In this document: positions 1-7,213 of the stretch, one piece after another
Layout: each line of letters begins with the position of its first letter
Position numbering within the stretch: position 1 is the first letter of the stretch
Assembly: GCA_947379865.1 (NCBI GenBank)
Contig: CANCOY010000083.1
Location: 1 to 15,995 of the forward strand
From: Acetobacteraceae bacterium
GTDB lineage: Bacteria > Pseudomonadota > Alphaproteobacteria > Zavarziniales > Zavarziniaceae
DNA length: 15,995 bases
Direction: 5' to 3'
Notes under the pieces: generated by a model
Seen by the model: the letters and a program-made list of their open reading frames with translations, nothing else
What the model was told of the DNA's origin: nothing
The model's database searches: none
Translations under genes and position numbers: made by a program

Positions 1-221
1 ATTCAAAATATGAAAATGAACAAAATTTTAAATTTGATACATATGGATACGTATCTCACATATTTTTTAATTTTCTCCACGAGGAAATCGTCAAAAGAGA
101 GCAAAATACCGAATTTTCGGCATCTCGTTATTTAGAACTGAATCCAGACGTCAAGGCTGCGGGCGCCGATCCCTATCGGCATTACTTGCTCCATGGCATC
201 AGGGAAGGGCGGAAAACCTGA
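1..221 (+). CDS. C-terminal fragment of a glycan-associated / glycosyltransferase-type protein (5' end outside window)
   Basis: An open frame runs from the window edge (first full codon at base 3) to TGA at 219-221, giving 72 visible residues; the start lies outside the window. The last 30 or so residues read YLELNPDVKAAG, then PYRHYLLHGIREGR. This is the 'YL..NPDV..AG..P..HYL..G..EGR' module that recurs at the C-termini of bacterial glycosyltransferases and large surface-polysaccharide proteins. The module's function is not established, so the enzymatic part can only be guessed. The first ~40 codons are strongly AT-rich (SKYENEQNF at the start), while the last ~30 codons match the GC-rich neighbours. 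That points to acquired DNA or a chimeric gene. A weak hairpin with a T-run lies about 110 bases downstream. I am confident it is coding; the family assignment of the whole protein is uncertain. Confidence 0.72.
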   Translation, partial: SKYENEQNFKFDTYGYVSHIFFNFLHEEIVKREQNTEFSASRYLELNPDVKAAGADPYRHYLLHGIREGRKT

Positions 222-331
222 GGTACTCTGCCTTCCGGCGCCTTGGGTCAGTGATGCCCCTTCCTGTTCCAGCCGTGCAGGTCTGGCGCCAGCCATACGC
301 CGGGCCGGCCGTTCGCCTGCGCTCTGACCTT

Positions 332-358
332 CCTTGCCCATAGGGCAGGATGATTTTT
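332..358 (+). terminator. Weak hairpin plus T-run between the left-edge gene and the amidohydrolase
   Basis: The arms CCTTGCCC (332-339) and GGGCAGG (343-349) pair around an ATA loop with one bulged T. A run of five T follows at 354-358. It could end transcription of the truncated left-edge gene. It lies ~110 bases past that stop codon and only ~65 bases before the next start, so an attenuator or leader structure for the amidohydrolase is also possible. Confidence 0.3.
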
Positions 359-424
359 CTGGCCCTCCCTGATGGCGGAGCTATCATCGGCCCAAACAAA
401 AGAGAAAAGGGAGGGTGCCTTAAC

Positions 425-2134
425 ATGCTTGATCTGCGCATCACTGGCGGTTCCGTCATCGATGGAACGGGCAAGCCGGCAGAGACCGGCGACATTGGTA
501 TCAAGGACGGCCGTATTGTGGAGGTCGGCCGCGTCTCCACACCGGCTCATCGTACCATCGCCGCCGATGGCCTGGCGGTAACCCCCGGCTTTGTGGATAT
601 CCACACCCATTATGATGGCCAGGCCCTGTGGGATGATGCCCTCGACCCGTCGTTTTCCAACGGCGTGACCACGGCCATCCTTGGCAACTGCGGCGTCGGT
701 TTCGCACCCTGTTCGGCGGCCGACCGCGAGGTTCTGGTGGATCTCATGGACGGGGTTGAGGAGATCCCCGGCAGCGTCCTGGCCGAAGGACTGAAGTGGG
801 ACTGGACCTCTTTCCCTGAATACATGGACCGGCTCGATGAGGCCCGCCACAGCTTCAACATTGGCGCCCTGGCAACCCACGGCCCCCTACGGTTCCATGT
901 GCTTGGCAAGAAGGTGATCGACGGTATCCCTGCCGGTGAGAGCGAAATCACTGCCATGCAGGGGCTGCTGAAAGGCGCCCTTGCTGCTGGCGCCTTTGGC
1001 ATGTCCAGCTCGCGCACGGCGCTCCACGTCACCCGCTCGGGCAAGATGACGCCTGATTACAATGTGGAGTTCCGCGAGTTGCGGGCGCTGGCCGAAACCC
1101 TTGGCGCCCATGATTCTGTGTTCGAGTTTGCCCCCGCAGGCGTCACTGGCGACGACGTGGACAGTCTGCGCCGCGACATGGCCTATTATGAGCGACTGGC
1201 CAACGAGACCGGGGCGAGAGTGCATCTGCTGATGCAGCAGATCCCTGAGGCGCCCGACTTCTGGCAGGAACAGCTGGTCGGCCTCGAGCGGGTGGCCAAG
1301 GCGGGCGGGCGGATGAACGCGCAGGTCCATGGGCGCGGCATTGGCCTGATGATGGGCCTACTGAATACCAACCCCTTCCAGACCCGCGAGACTTTCATCA
1401 AGGTCAGCCAGTTGCCGCTCGACCAGCGGCTTGCCGAGTTCCGCAAGCCAGAGGTCCGCGCCCGCATTCTGGCCGACGCCGATCATATCCCCGATACCTT
1501 CAAGATCCTGGGCGAATTCATCGACCGCGCCTATGCCTTTACCTCGGCCGATGATTACGAACCCGACCAGAGCAAGCGGGTGCGGGAAATCGCCAGACAG
1601 GAAGGTCGCTCGGCCGAGGAAGTGGCCTATGACCTGATGCTGCGGGACGGCCTCTTGTTTACGCCGATCCTCAACTATCATGGTGGCGATCTGGAAGTGG
1701 CGCGGCAGATCATCTCCAGCCCGCACTGCCTGGTGGCGGCCTCGGATGCCGGCGCCCATTCCCTGACCATCTGCGACGGCGCCCTGCCCACCTTCATGCT
1801 GACCCACTGGACCCGCGACCGCACGCGCGGCGCCCGTCTGCCGGTGGAAAGCGTGGTGCACATGCTCTCGGCCAAGCCAGCCAGGGCCATTGGACTGAGC
1901 GATCGCGGCGTGCTGGCGCCGGGCATGGCGGCTGATCTCAATCTGATCGATCTCGCTGCCCTGAAGCTGGGCACCCCAAAGATCGTCAGCGATCTGCCGT
2001 CGGGTGCCCCCCGTCTGCTTCAGCTTGCATCAGGCTACCGGGCCACGGTGGTGAACGGCACCGTGACCCGCGAGAACGATGCCGATACCGGCGCCCGTCC
2101 AGGCGCCCTGATACGCCGCAGGCACGCCGCCTGA
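425..2134 (+). CDS. Amidohydrolase of the N-acyl-D-amino-acid deacylase (D-aminoacylase, COG3653) family
   Basis: The 569-residue protein is a metal-dependent amidohydrolase with a TIM-barrel core. In order I see the N-terminal beta-sandwich strand (LRITGGSVIDGTG, 4-16), the metal motif HTHYDG (H60, H62), GNCGVGFAP with C89, HGPLR (151-155), candidate ligand histidines H267 and H302, and SDAGAH with D441. The C-terminal 'AADLNLIDL' strand closes the sandwich. The HxH, the GNCG cysteine and the late Asp are the pattern of D-aminoacylases and their relatives, which remove acyl groups from N-acyl amino acids. The real substrate is unknown. I chose ATG 425 because AAGGGAGGG (407-415) lies ~9 bases upstream; the frame is open back to 350 but nothing there resembles the family. 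A strong hairpin follows the stop. The next gene is a Rieske oxygenase on the same strand, which suggests a shared catabolic role. It is probably cytoplasmic, as no signal peptide is visible. Confidence 0.9.
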   Translation: MLDLRITGGSVIDGTGKPAETGDIGIKDGRIVEVGRVSTPAHRTIAADGLAVTPGFVDIHTHYDGQALWDDALDPSFSNGVTTAILGNCGVGFAPCSAADREVLVDLMDGVEEIPGSVLAEGLKWDWTSFPEYMDRLDEARHSFNIGALATHGPLRFHVLGKKVIDGIPAGESEITAMQGLLKGALAAGAFGMSSSRTALHVTRSGKMTPDYNVEFRELRALAETLGAHDSVFEFAPAGVTGDDVDSLRRDMAYYERLANETGARVHLLMQQIPEAPDFWQEQLVGLERVAKAGGRMNAQVHGRGIGLMMGLLNTNPFQTRETFIKVSQLPLDQRLAEFRKPEVRARILADADHIPDTFKILGEFIDRAYAFTSADDYEPDQSKRVREIARQEGRSAEEVAYDLMLRDGLLFTPILNYHGGDLEVARQIISSPHCLVAASDAGAHSLTICDGALPTFMLTHWTRDRTRGARLPVESVVHMLSAKPARAIGLSDRGVLAPGMAADLNLIDLAALKLGTPKIVSDLPSGAPRLLQLASGYRATVVNGTVTRENDADTGARPGALIRRRHAA

Positions 2135-2146
2135 GCACGACAGTTC

Positions 2147-2179
2147 GGGAGGCGGGCCAGACGCCACGGCCCGCCTCCC
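2147..2179 (+). terminator. Strong GC-rich hairpin downstream of the amidohydrolase
   Basis: A perfect 12-bp inverted repeat pairs GGGAGGCGGGCC (2147-2158) with GGCCCGCCTCCC (2168-2179) around a 9-base loop. It starts 12 bases after the amidohydrolase stop. No T-run follows, so it may act as a partial terminator, an mRNA-stabilising 3' end or a Rho-assisted site. It would let the downstream oxygenase be expressed at a different level. Confidence 0.6.
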
Positions 2180-2307
2180 CCTCAGACCTGCCAAGCCATA
2201 GGCGGGGGTGATGGCTGGCATTGAGCATTGGCGTCTGGCCCCCGCTGGCGGTTGCCGTCACCCTTGCTGACCCGGCCCAGCCAGATGTCCGCCTGTGGAG
2301 CCCTGCC

Positions 2308-3561
2308 ATGACCCATCCGTCCCCTGTCACCGCTGCCGATGGGCTCATCACCGAAATCACCACCCAGGCGGCACGACCGCTTGAACAGGCCATTGCGCTG
2401 CCACCGTCCGCCTATACGGACGAGGGCTTTCACGCCGTCGAGCGCGAGCGGGTTTTTCGCAGCGGCTGGCTGTGCGTGGCCCATGTCTCGGAAGTGCCAG
2501 AGGTCGGCAGCTTTCTCGCGCTCGATCTGGTGGACGAGCCGCTGGTCGTCGTGCGCGGGCGGGACCAGGCCATTCGCGTCCTGTCGCGGGTGTGCCCCCA
2601 TCGCTCCATGGACATCATGCCCGGCGACAGCGCTTTTCCCCGCCCTGGCGAGGCCCGCCTGTTTTCCTGCCCCTATCACGCCTGGACCTATGAACTGGAT
2701 GGCAGCCTCAGGGGCTGCCCGCACATGGAACAGGCGGCTGATTTCAACCGGGCAGACTGGCCCATGCCCCTGGTGCGCAGCGACATCTGGAACGGCTTTG
2801 TCTTTGTCAATCTGGATGGCTCGGCCGCCCCGGTCAGCCAGCACTATGGCGATCTCGACGACCTGCTGGCCCCCTGGCGCATTCCTGAGATGCAGATTGC
2901 CATCAGCATGGACTGGGAATGCGATTTCAACTGGAAGGTGATGATCGAGAACTGGATGGAGTCCTACCACCATATCGGCGCCCATCGCGACACGCTGAAC
3001 CGCATCATGCCGGGCCAGAACACGTGGATCGAGCCGGAGCACCCCTACTATATCCACGCCCACCTGCCCTATACCGACGACCTGAAGGAACAGACGCGCG
3101 CGACCATCGCCCGGGGGGAGCGGGTGCCAGGATTCATGGCCATCCCGGGACTTTCCGAGGAACAGCAGACCGAATGGGGCCTGCATGTGGGCTATCCGTT
3201 CTTCATGTTCCTGACCATGCCAGACCGTCTGCTGTGGTATCGCCTGCTTCCCCTCTCGGCGGGCAAATGCCGGCTGCAGACCATGACGCTGGTCAGCCGA
3301 GACACCATGCAGTCGCCCGACCTGCCAGCCATGCTGGAAGCCGAGACCCCCCTGCTGCGCGACTTCCACCTTGAGGACATGATGGTGAACACCGGCGTGC
3401 AGAAGGGCCTGATGTCGCGCCTTGCCAGAGGGCGCGGCCGCCTTAGCCATCTCGAGGAGCCGGTCTGGCTGATCCAGCGCTACCTTGCAGCCCGTCTTGC
3501 CGGACGCCTGCCAGAAAAAGCCGCCCGCCGCCCCTATTATGGTCCGAAGGCCGCTGAATAG
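2308..3561 (+). CDS. Rieske non-haem iron oxygenase, ring-hydroxylating alpha-subunit type
   Basis: The 417-residue protein has a Rieske [2Fe-2S] domain with CPHR (C96, H98) and CPYHAW (C121, H124). A catalytic domain follows with NWK at 208-210, then ENWMESYHHIGAH (214-226), giving candidate iron-binding His221/222 and His226. The third ligand is probably D357 in HLEDMMVNTG. This is the alpha-subunit layout of oxygenases that hydroxylate aromatic rings or oxidatively demethylate. The position usually held by the bridging Asp before the YHH motif is Glu218 here. No ferredoxin, reductase or beta subunit is encoded nearby, so electrons must come from elsewhere and the enzyme may be an alpha-only oligomer. 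I chose ATG 2308, with GTGGAG at 2295-2300 upstream, over an in-frame TTG at 2221 whose extra residues do not resemble the family. The substrate is unknown. Confidence 0.92.
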   Translation: MTHPSPVTAADGLITEITTQAARPLEQAIALPPSAYTDEGFHAVERERVFRSGWLCVAHVSEVPEVGSFLALDLVDEPLVVVRGRDQAIRVLSRVCPHRSMDIMPGDSAFPRPGEARLFSCPYHAWTYELDGSLRGCPHMEQAADFNRADWPMPLVRSDIWNGFVFVNLDGSAAPVSQHYGDLDDLLAPWRIPEMQIAISMDWECDFNWKVMIENWMESYHHIGAHRDTLNRIMPGQNTWIEPEHPYYIHAHLPYTDDLKEQTRATIARGERVPGFMAIPGLSEEQQTEWGLHVGYPFFMFLTMPDRLLWYRLLPLSAGKCRLQTMTLVSRDTMQSPDLPAMLEAETPLLRDFHLEDMMVNTGVQKGLMSRLARGRGRLSHLEEPVWLIQRYLAARLAGRLPEKAARRPYYGPKAAE

Positions 3562-3612
3562 AGGTGCGAGGGTCAGGGCAGCGCTCCACGCGTCCACATC
3601 ACGCTTTTTCTT

Positions 3613-3650
3613 GCCTTCGGAACAAAACCGGAACAATCTGTGCCGAAGGC
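3613..3650. repeat. Inverted repeat enclosing an 11-bp-phased direct repeat, after the Rieske gene
   Basis: GCCTTCGG (3613-3620) and CCGAAGGC (3643-3650) form a perfect 8-bp inverted repeat. The octamer CGGAACAA occurs at 3618-3625 and again at 3629-3636, exactly 11 bases apart, which puts both copies on the same face of the helix. Five T follow at 3663-3667. It could be a loose terminator for the oxygenase gene or a protein-binding site upstream of the small gene at 3794. The rest of the ~230-base gap holds nothing else I can call. Confidence 0.4.
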
Positions 3651-3793
3651 TGGTTCAGGGGCTTTTTGGCGCTGATCAACTGACGTGACCGTTTTTGTCA
3701 TGCTTGGCCCCCATGATGATTCGGGCGGCGCGGCGAAATCCGATCTGCCGGGTTGATTAAAACTGGTGGCCAAACTCGATTGGAGAACAAATC

Positions 3794-4123
3794 ATGAATT
3801 CAATCCCTGCAATCGCGGCACGCAGCAAGGCTGCCCGCCCCCTGTCCCTGCATACGCTCTATCTGGCAACCCGCGACGGGGCGCCTTTTTCGCGAGCAGA
3901 GCGCGGGGTTGTTGCCACGGCAGTAGCCGCTCGTTTCCCCGGCTTCCGGCTGTCGGACACACTGGGGTCGTTTGGTGGTCGGCCAGTTGCAACCTTGCTG
4001 GTCGATGTGGCGGCCGATGATACCCCGCGCGTCATGGCACTGGCACGGGACCTGGGCTTAGCACTGGGCCAGGGCAAAGTAGGTCTTGCCGTCGGTGGCC
4101 AATATCAGAACATCAGCGCCTGA
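3794..4123 (+). CDS. Hypothetical protein, 109 residues
   Basis: The ATG at 3794 has GGAG (3782-3785) 8 bases upstream, and the frame keeps the codon bias of its neighbours. The protein has no signal peptide or membrane segment. A basic start is followed by LHTLYLATRDG, then a helix-like stretch around residues 35-47 ending in RFPGFRLSD. A beta-like strand (VATLLVDVAAD, 64-74), a helix (TPRVMALARDLGLALGQ) and a final strand VGLAVGGQY complete it. This alternation suggests a small alpha/beta sandwich like those of sensor or dimerisation domains, with the ending 'LGQGKVGLAVGG' recalling proteins that bind with a conserved Gln before the last strand. I do not recognise the family. It converges with the dimethylformamidase-like gene, with 13 bases between stop codons. 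A function as its small subunit is not supported. Confidence 0.62.
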   Translation: MNSIPAIAARSKAARPLSLHTLYLATRDGAPFSRAERGVVATAVAARFPGFRLSDTLGSFGGRPVATLLVDVAADDTPRVMALARDLGLALGQGKVGLAVGGQYQNISA

Positions 4124-4136
4124 GGACAACTGCGGC

Positions 4137-5741
4137 TCAACCAGCTTTGGCAGTGCCCCAGGTCCCGGTCAGAATGCGCCTGGTCACCTGTTCCACGGGG
4201 TCCTCACGGGCAATGAGGCCGGCGACCCATTCGCAGGAACCAGCATTGAACACGGTTCCGCGACCGCGCCGGTATTCAGCCATGCAGCCATTGCCACGGC
4301 TGGCGCGGCCCAGGGTCTGGGGCGTGACCGACCCATAGACGAACTGCGCCACCTCCTCTGCATCAAGGCTGCCAATGAAGGCATCGGCGTCATGGGCGCC
4401 GGTGGCATGGGCAAGGGTGGTGGCGGGCGACAGGGCGACGATGGTGAGAGCACCTTCAAGACCAACCCCCTCGGCCGCATGGGGCAGGCCGTGGGTCATG
4501 CCATAGTCGATCCCGTCTACCTCATAGGCAAAGATGCGGGAGGCAGCCCCCAGAACATCACCATAGCCAAGGCCGGTTTCACGCAGTGCCCAGTGATCTG
4601 GGCGATAGACGATGAAGCCACCCGTGCCATGGGCCGCACAGCGGCTCCAGCCCGCATAGACGCCCATGGCACCTGTCAGGCCCATGGTGGCGGCAGCCGG
4701 GCGGGCGACCTGAGGATGGTCCCAATAGCTGGTCAGGCGGCGAGGATCCGTGTGCATGGCCGGGTCCTGTACTTCCGCCATGGCCTTGAAACAGGTCTGG
4801 GTCGCAAGGTCATCAGAAAGGCGCGTCTGCCAGAAAAAATTGCCCCCAAATCGTGCCAGTTCGCCACCCTGGTCAATCCAGGCATCCAGATGGTCGCGCA
4901 TCTGCCAGGTCCAGTATTCGTCATGGCCCACAATCAGGACGCGGTCATAACGGGTCAGCAGATCAGGGTCGCGGTGCAGGTCGTGCTGCGTGGCATAATC
5001 GAGGGCGATCCCCTGGCCCTCACACCACAGCGCAAAGGGCCGCTCAAAGGCCGCCCAGCCAGAAGAGGCATATTTCTTGGACAGGCCTGCTGACCGGGCG
5101 TGTTCCATGTGGGGATAACGGGGTTTCGTGCGCAGCGGTGAGGCATGCGGAATACGCGGCGCCCCCTCCGGCCAGCGGACAAAGCCCGTCGCCCATGGCC
5201 GCAACAGGGAGACATGGGGCGCAAAGCTGGCGCCTGTCGGCCCATACAGCCCCTGGTAATGGTTCGACCCGCCCCAGTCATTATAAGCGCACCACGTACC
5301 CGTGGTGAGAAGCATGAGCAACCGCGCCGCCGGCTGCCGGGCACGCAGCACGAACATGTGGCGCGACTGATGCCCCGGCACCGTGAGGGTGATGGTGTAG
5401 ACCCCGCTTCGCCAATCGGCTGGAATGGTCAGGCTGTATCGCCCAGGCCAGCCACAGCCCACCACCGAACAATCAGCAGGGGTGGCTTCAAAGCTGAGCG
5501 CAATGCGGGTTTCAAGAACGGTCTCCGGCACCAGCCCATCCCGGGCAATTCTCAGGTCCGCCTCTGGAGCTGATGAGATGGCGTGCAGCACCAGTCGGTC
5601 GCCCGGTCCATAGGACAGGGCATCAGTGTATCCCCATACCTGGGGGCGCGACGGATCACCCGAGGCCACTTCAAAATAATGCCCCGACACCGGATCGCCA
5701 TCATCATGGGGGCCTGCAACGAAAAAGCCCTGCAGGTTCAT
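4137..5741 (-). CDS. N,N-dimethylformamidase large (beta) subunit-like protein
   Basis: The 534-residue protein reads as a homologue of the dimethylformamidase large subunit, which hydrolyses DMF to dimethylamine and formate using a mononuclear iron held by two Tyr and a Glu. Diagnostic segments are TGTWCAYNDWGGSNHY (147-162), VGHDEYWTWQMRD (271-283), GGELARFGGNFFWQTRL (292-308), TSYWDHPQ (337-344) and the C-terminal NAGSCEWVAGL (499-509). The N-terminal ~130 residues look like a beta-sandwich (SGVYTITL at 112-119). At 534 residues it is much shorter than the ~760-residue characterised enzyme, so a carbohydrate-binding-like portion is probably absent. No small-subunit gene is adjacent. Which Tyr and Glu bind iron here I cannot map by eye. 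ATG 5741 is preceded by a G-rich GAGG-type site. It is likely an amide hydrolase whose substrate need not be DMF. Confidence 0.85.
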   Translation of the reverse strand: MNLQGFFVAGPHDDGDPVSGHYFEVASGDPSRPQVWGYTDALSYGPGDRLVLHAISSAPEADLRIARDGLVPETVLETRIALSFEATPADCSVVGCGWPGRYSLTIPADWRSGVYTITLTVPGHQSRHMFVLRARQPAARLLMLLTTGTWCAYNDWGGSNHYQGLYGPTGASFAPHVSLLRPWATGFVRWPEGAPRIPHASPLRTKPRYPHMEHARSAGLSKKYASSGWAAFERPFALWCEGQGIALDYATQHDLHRDPDLLTRYDRVLIVGHDEYWTWQMRDHLDAWIDQGGELARFGGNFFWQTRLSDDLATQTCFKAMAEVQDPAMHTDPRRLTSYWDHPQVARPAAATMGLTGAMGVYAGWSRCAAHGTGGFIVYRPDHWALRETGLGYGDVLGAASRIFAYEVDGIDYGMTHGLPHAAEGVGLEGALTIVALSPATTLAHATGAHDADAFIGSLDAEEVAQFVYGSVTPQTLGRASRGNGCMAEYRRGRGTVFNAGSCEWVAGLIAREDPVEQVTRRILTGTWGTAKAG

Positions 5742-5818
5742 CTCCCCCCCTCGCCTCGGTCAGGCCGCGTAATCCGGTTTCCCCGCTCCGCATCGATAGC
5801 GTTTTTGTGCAGGGCTGG

Positions 5819-5840
5819 AAATGGCCAACGAGGGCCATTT
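5819..5840 (-). terminator. Hairpin immediately after the pseudo-cyclase gene
   Basis: A perfect 8-bp inverted repeat, AAATGGCC (5819-5826) and GGCCATTT (5833-5840), has a 6-base loop. It begins one base past the stop codon of the minus-strand gene at 5842. No T-run follows on the minus strand. It could terminate that gene or protect its mRNA end before the dimethylformamidase-like gene, which starts ~80 bases further on in the same direction. Confidence 0.45.
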
Positions 5841-5841
5841 A

Positions 5842-6969
5842 TCAGCGGCTGCGGGCACTACGCCGGGACTGTTTGGGCTGCTTGCGCGCTTGCAGCAGGG
5901 CGCCGTTGAATTCCAGCAGCAGCTTGCCCCTGGACGCTCCCGTGGCACCGTCCCATGCCACCTCGACAACCCTCACCTTGCAGTGGTCGGCGGCGGCATC
6001 AATCCTGGCCGCAGTCATGGCATCGTCCCGTGAGGCGAAGTTGCCGACAAGCATCCATCTGCCCGCCAACTCGGCCTCAATTTCATAGCTGATGGTTCGC
6101 AAGGAGCTGGTGTGCTGAGCCTCGCGGCCCCTGACCTCGGAAACCAGCCGGCTGCGGCTGAAGCCGGCATGCTTGTCCCACACAACTTCCATCACCCTCA
6201 CGCGGCATCCCTCTTCCTCCGCCTTCTCCTCGGCGGCGGCAAGGGCTTCCTGGCGGCCTGTGAAGGCGCCGGCAATGGTCCAGGAGCCAGAGGCAAGGCT
6301 CTCGATCTTGTAGGTGCCGCTGGTGGAGGCATCGATCTGCCGGGCCTGCGTCGCCGCAGCCCGCCGCAGGGCATCGGCAAAGAAGGACGTCGGCTCAGGC
6401 CTTGACTGATCGCGGCTGGCAGACGGGGCGGCCGTGGTGCCCCGGCGGAAATCGACCTGCCACACCGACATCTCATCCCCTGCATCTGCCAAGCGCAGCG
6501 AGCCGCATAGCTGCAGCTTCACGTCCACATGGCCCCGCACAACCCGACAAAGGGTATCCGAGAGTGTGATCCCCCCAGGCACTGCAAGGGTTTGGATCCG
6601 CGCCACCAGGCCGGCGCCAACGCTGCCCATCTCGGCCGCATCCTGTGGCACCTCGGCAAGATCAAGACCGATGCGCAGATGCACCCCCGGTTTGCCAATG
6701 GAGCCGGCATTGCGATCTGTCATCACAAGCTGGATTTCCATCGCAGCCTTGACCGCGTTGACGGCCGACGGAAAGACAAACAACAGGCTGTCACCAATCT
6801 GCTGTGCCATGCGTCCCTGATACAGGGCACAGGTGGCCTCGATATGGGCCGTCTGCACCTTGAAGACAGCAAGGGCAAGACGCTCATCCGCCGCCATCAT
6901 CCGCACGTACCCATCGAAGGTGACGAGCGCAACCGCCGAAACGCGCCTGTTCGTCGAGTCCATCATCAT
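5842..6969 (-). CDS. Degenerate class III nucleotide-cyclase domain protein with two C-terminal repeat modules
   Basis: Residues 8-172 of this 375-residue protein follow the adenylate/guanylate cyclase catalytic fold: RRVSAVALVTFDGYVRMM, GRMAQQIGDSLLFVFPSA, LRIGLDLAEV, VARIQTLAVPGGITLS. Key positions are changed. The first metal Asp aligns with Thr17, the adenine-specifying Lys with Gln57, the second base-contact Asp with Val117 and the transition-state Asn with Gly120. Only Asp60 and Arg124 remain. It is therefore probably catalytically dead and may bind a nucleotide or act as a scaffold. Residues 219-281 and 294-356 are two copies of one module with a gap-free period of 75. Shared positions include W230/W305, F236/F311, C255/C330, VRV, EV.W, WD, SR, L275/L350 and E278/E353. 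The tail is basic. I chose ATG 6969, behind GGTGGA; the frame extends to a TTG at 7044 without a ribosome site. No membrane segment is seen. Confidence 0.8.
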   Translation of the reverse strand: MMMDSTNRRVSAVALVTFDGYVRMMAADERLALAVFKVQTAHIEATCALYQGRMAQQIGDSLLFVFPSAVNAVKAAMEIQLVMTDRNAGSIGKPGVHLRIGLDLAEVPQDAAEMGSVGAGLVARIQTLAVPGGITLSDTLCRVVRGHVDVKLQLCGSLRLADAGDEMSVWQVDFRRGTTAAPSASRDQSRPEPTSFFADALRRAAATQARQIDASTSGTYKIESLASGSWTIAGAFTGRQEALAAAEEKAEEEGCRVRVMEVVWDKHAGFSRSRLVSEVRGREAQHTSSLRTISYEIEAELAGRWMLVGNFASRDDAMTAARIDAAADHCKVRVVEVAWDGATGASRGKLLLEFNGALLQARKQPKQSRRSARSR

Positions 6970-7213
6970 CAAGAAATCCACCCAACCGCCGCAACAAGAG
7001 GTTCGCGCCGGGCCAAAACCTTGCGGAATCAGCCGACCAGCCAAAATCTCATGGCGGGGAAAGCCGGGTAATCACACAAACGTGAAGATGATGCAGAGAT
7101 CGCAAAGATGGGATGCGGGCGGCCGGCACGGGGCCCGGACACACCAACCCGTCCTTGCCTGGCTCTGTGCAGGTTACACGCATCAGGCACGGCCATTGTT
7201 CACCCGGGGAGCG

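Noticed and set aside
2182..3636. 484-codon open frame on the minus strand across the Rieske gene
   Set aside because: It mirrors the high-GC Rieske coding frame, contains no recognisable domain and has no ribosome site. The plus-strand protein has all family motifs.
3794..4123. The 109-residue protein as the missing small subunit of the dimethylformamidase-like enzyme
   Set aside because: It is on the opposite strand, convergent rather than co-transcribed, and its predicted alpha/beta pattern gives no resemblance I can support.
4086..5093. 335-codon plus-strand frame opposite the dimethylformamidase-like gene
   Set aside because: It is an antisense shadow of a clearly recognised protein, with a repetitive G/A/R-rich translation and no domain.
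6970..7044. TTG-initiated N-terminal extension of the cyclase-like protein
   Set aside because: There is no ribosome site before the TTG, and the extra 25 residues are outside the cyclase fold; ATG 6969 has a GGTGGA element at good spacing.
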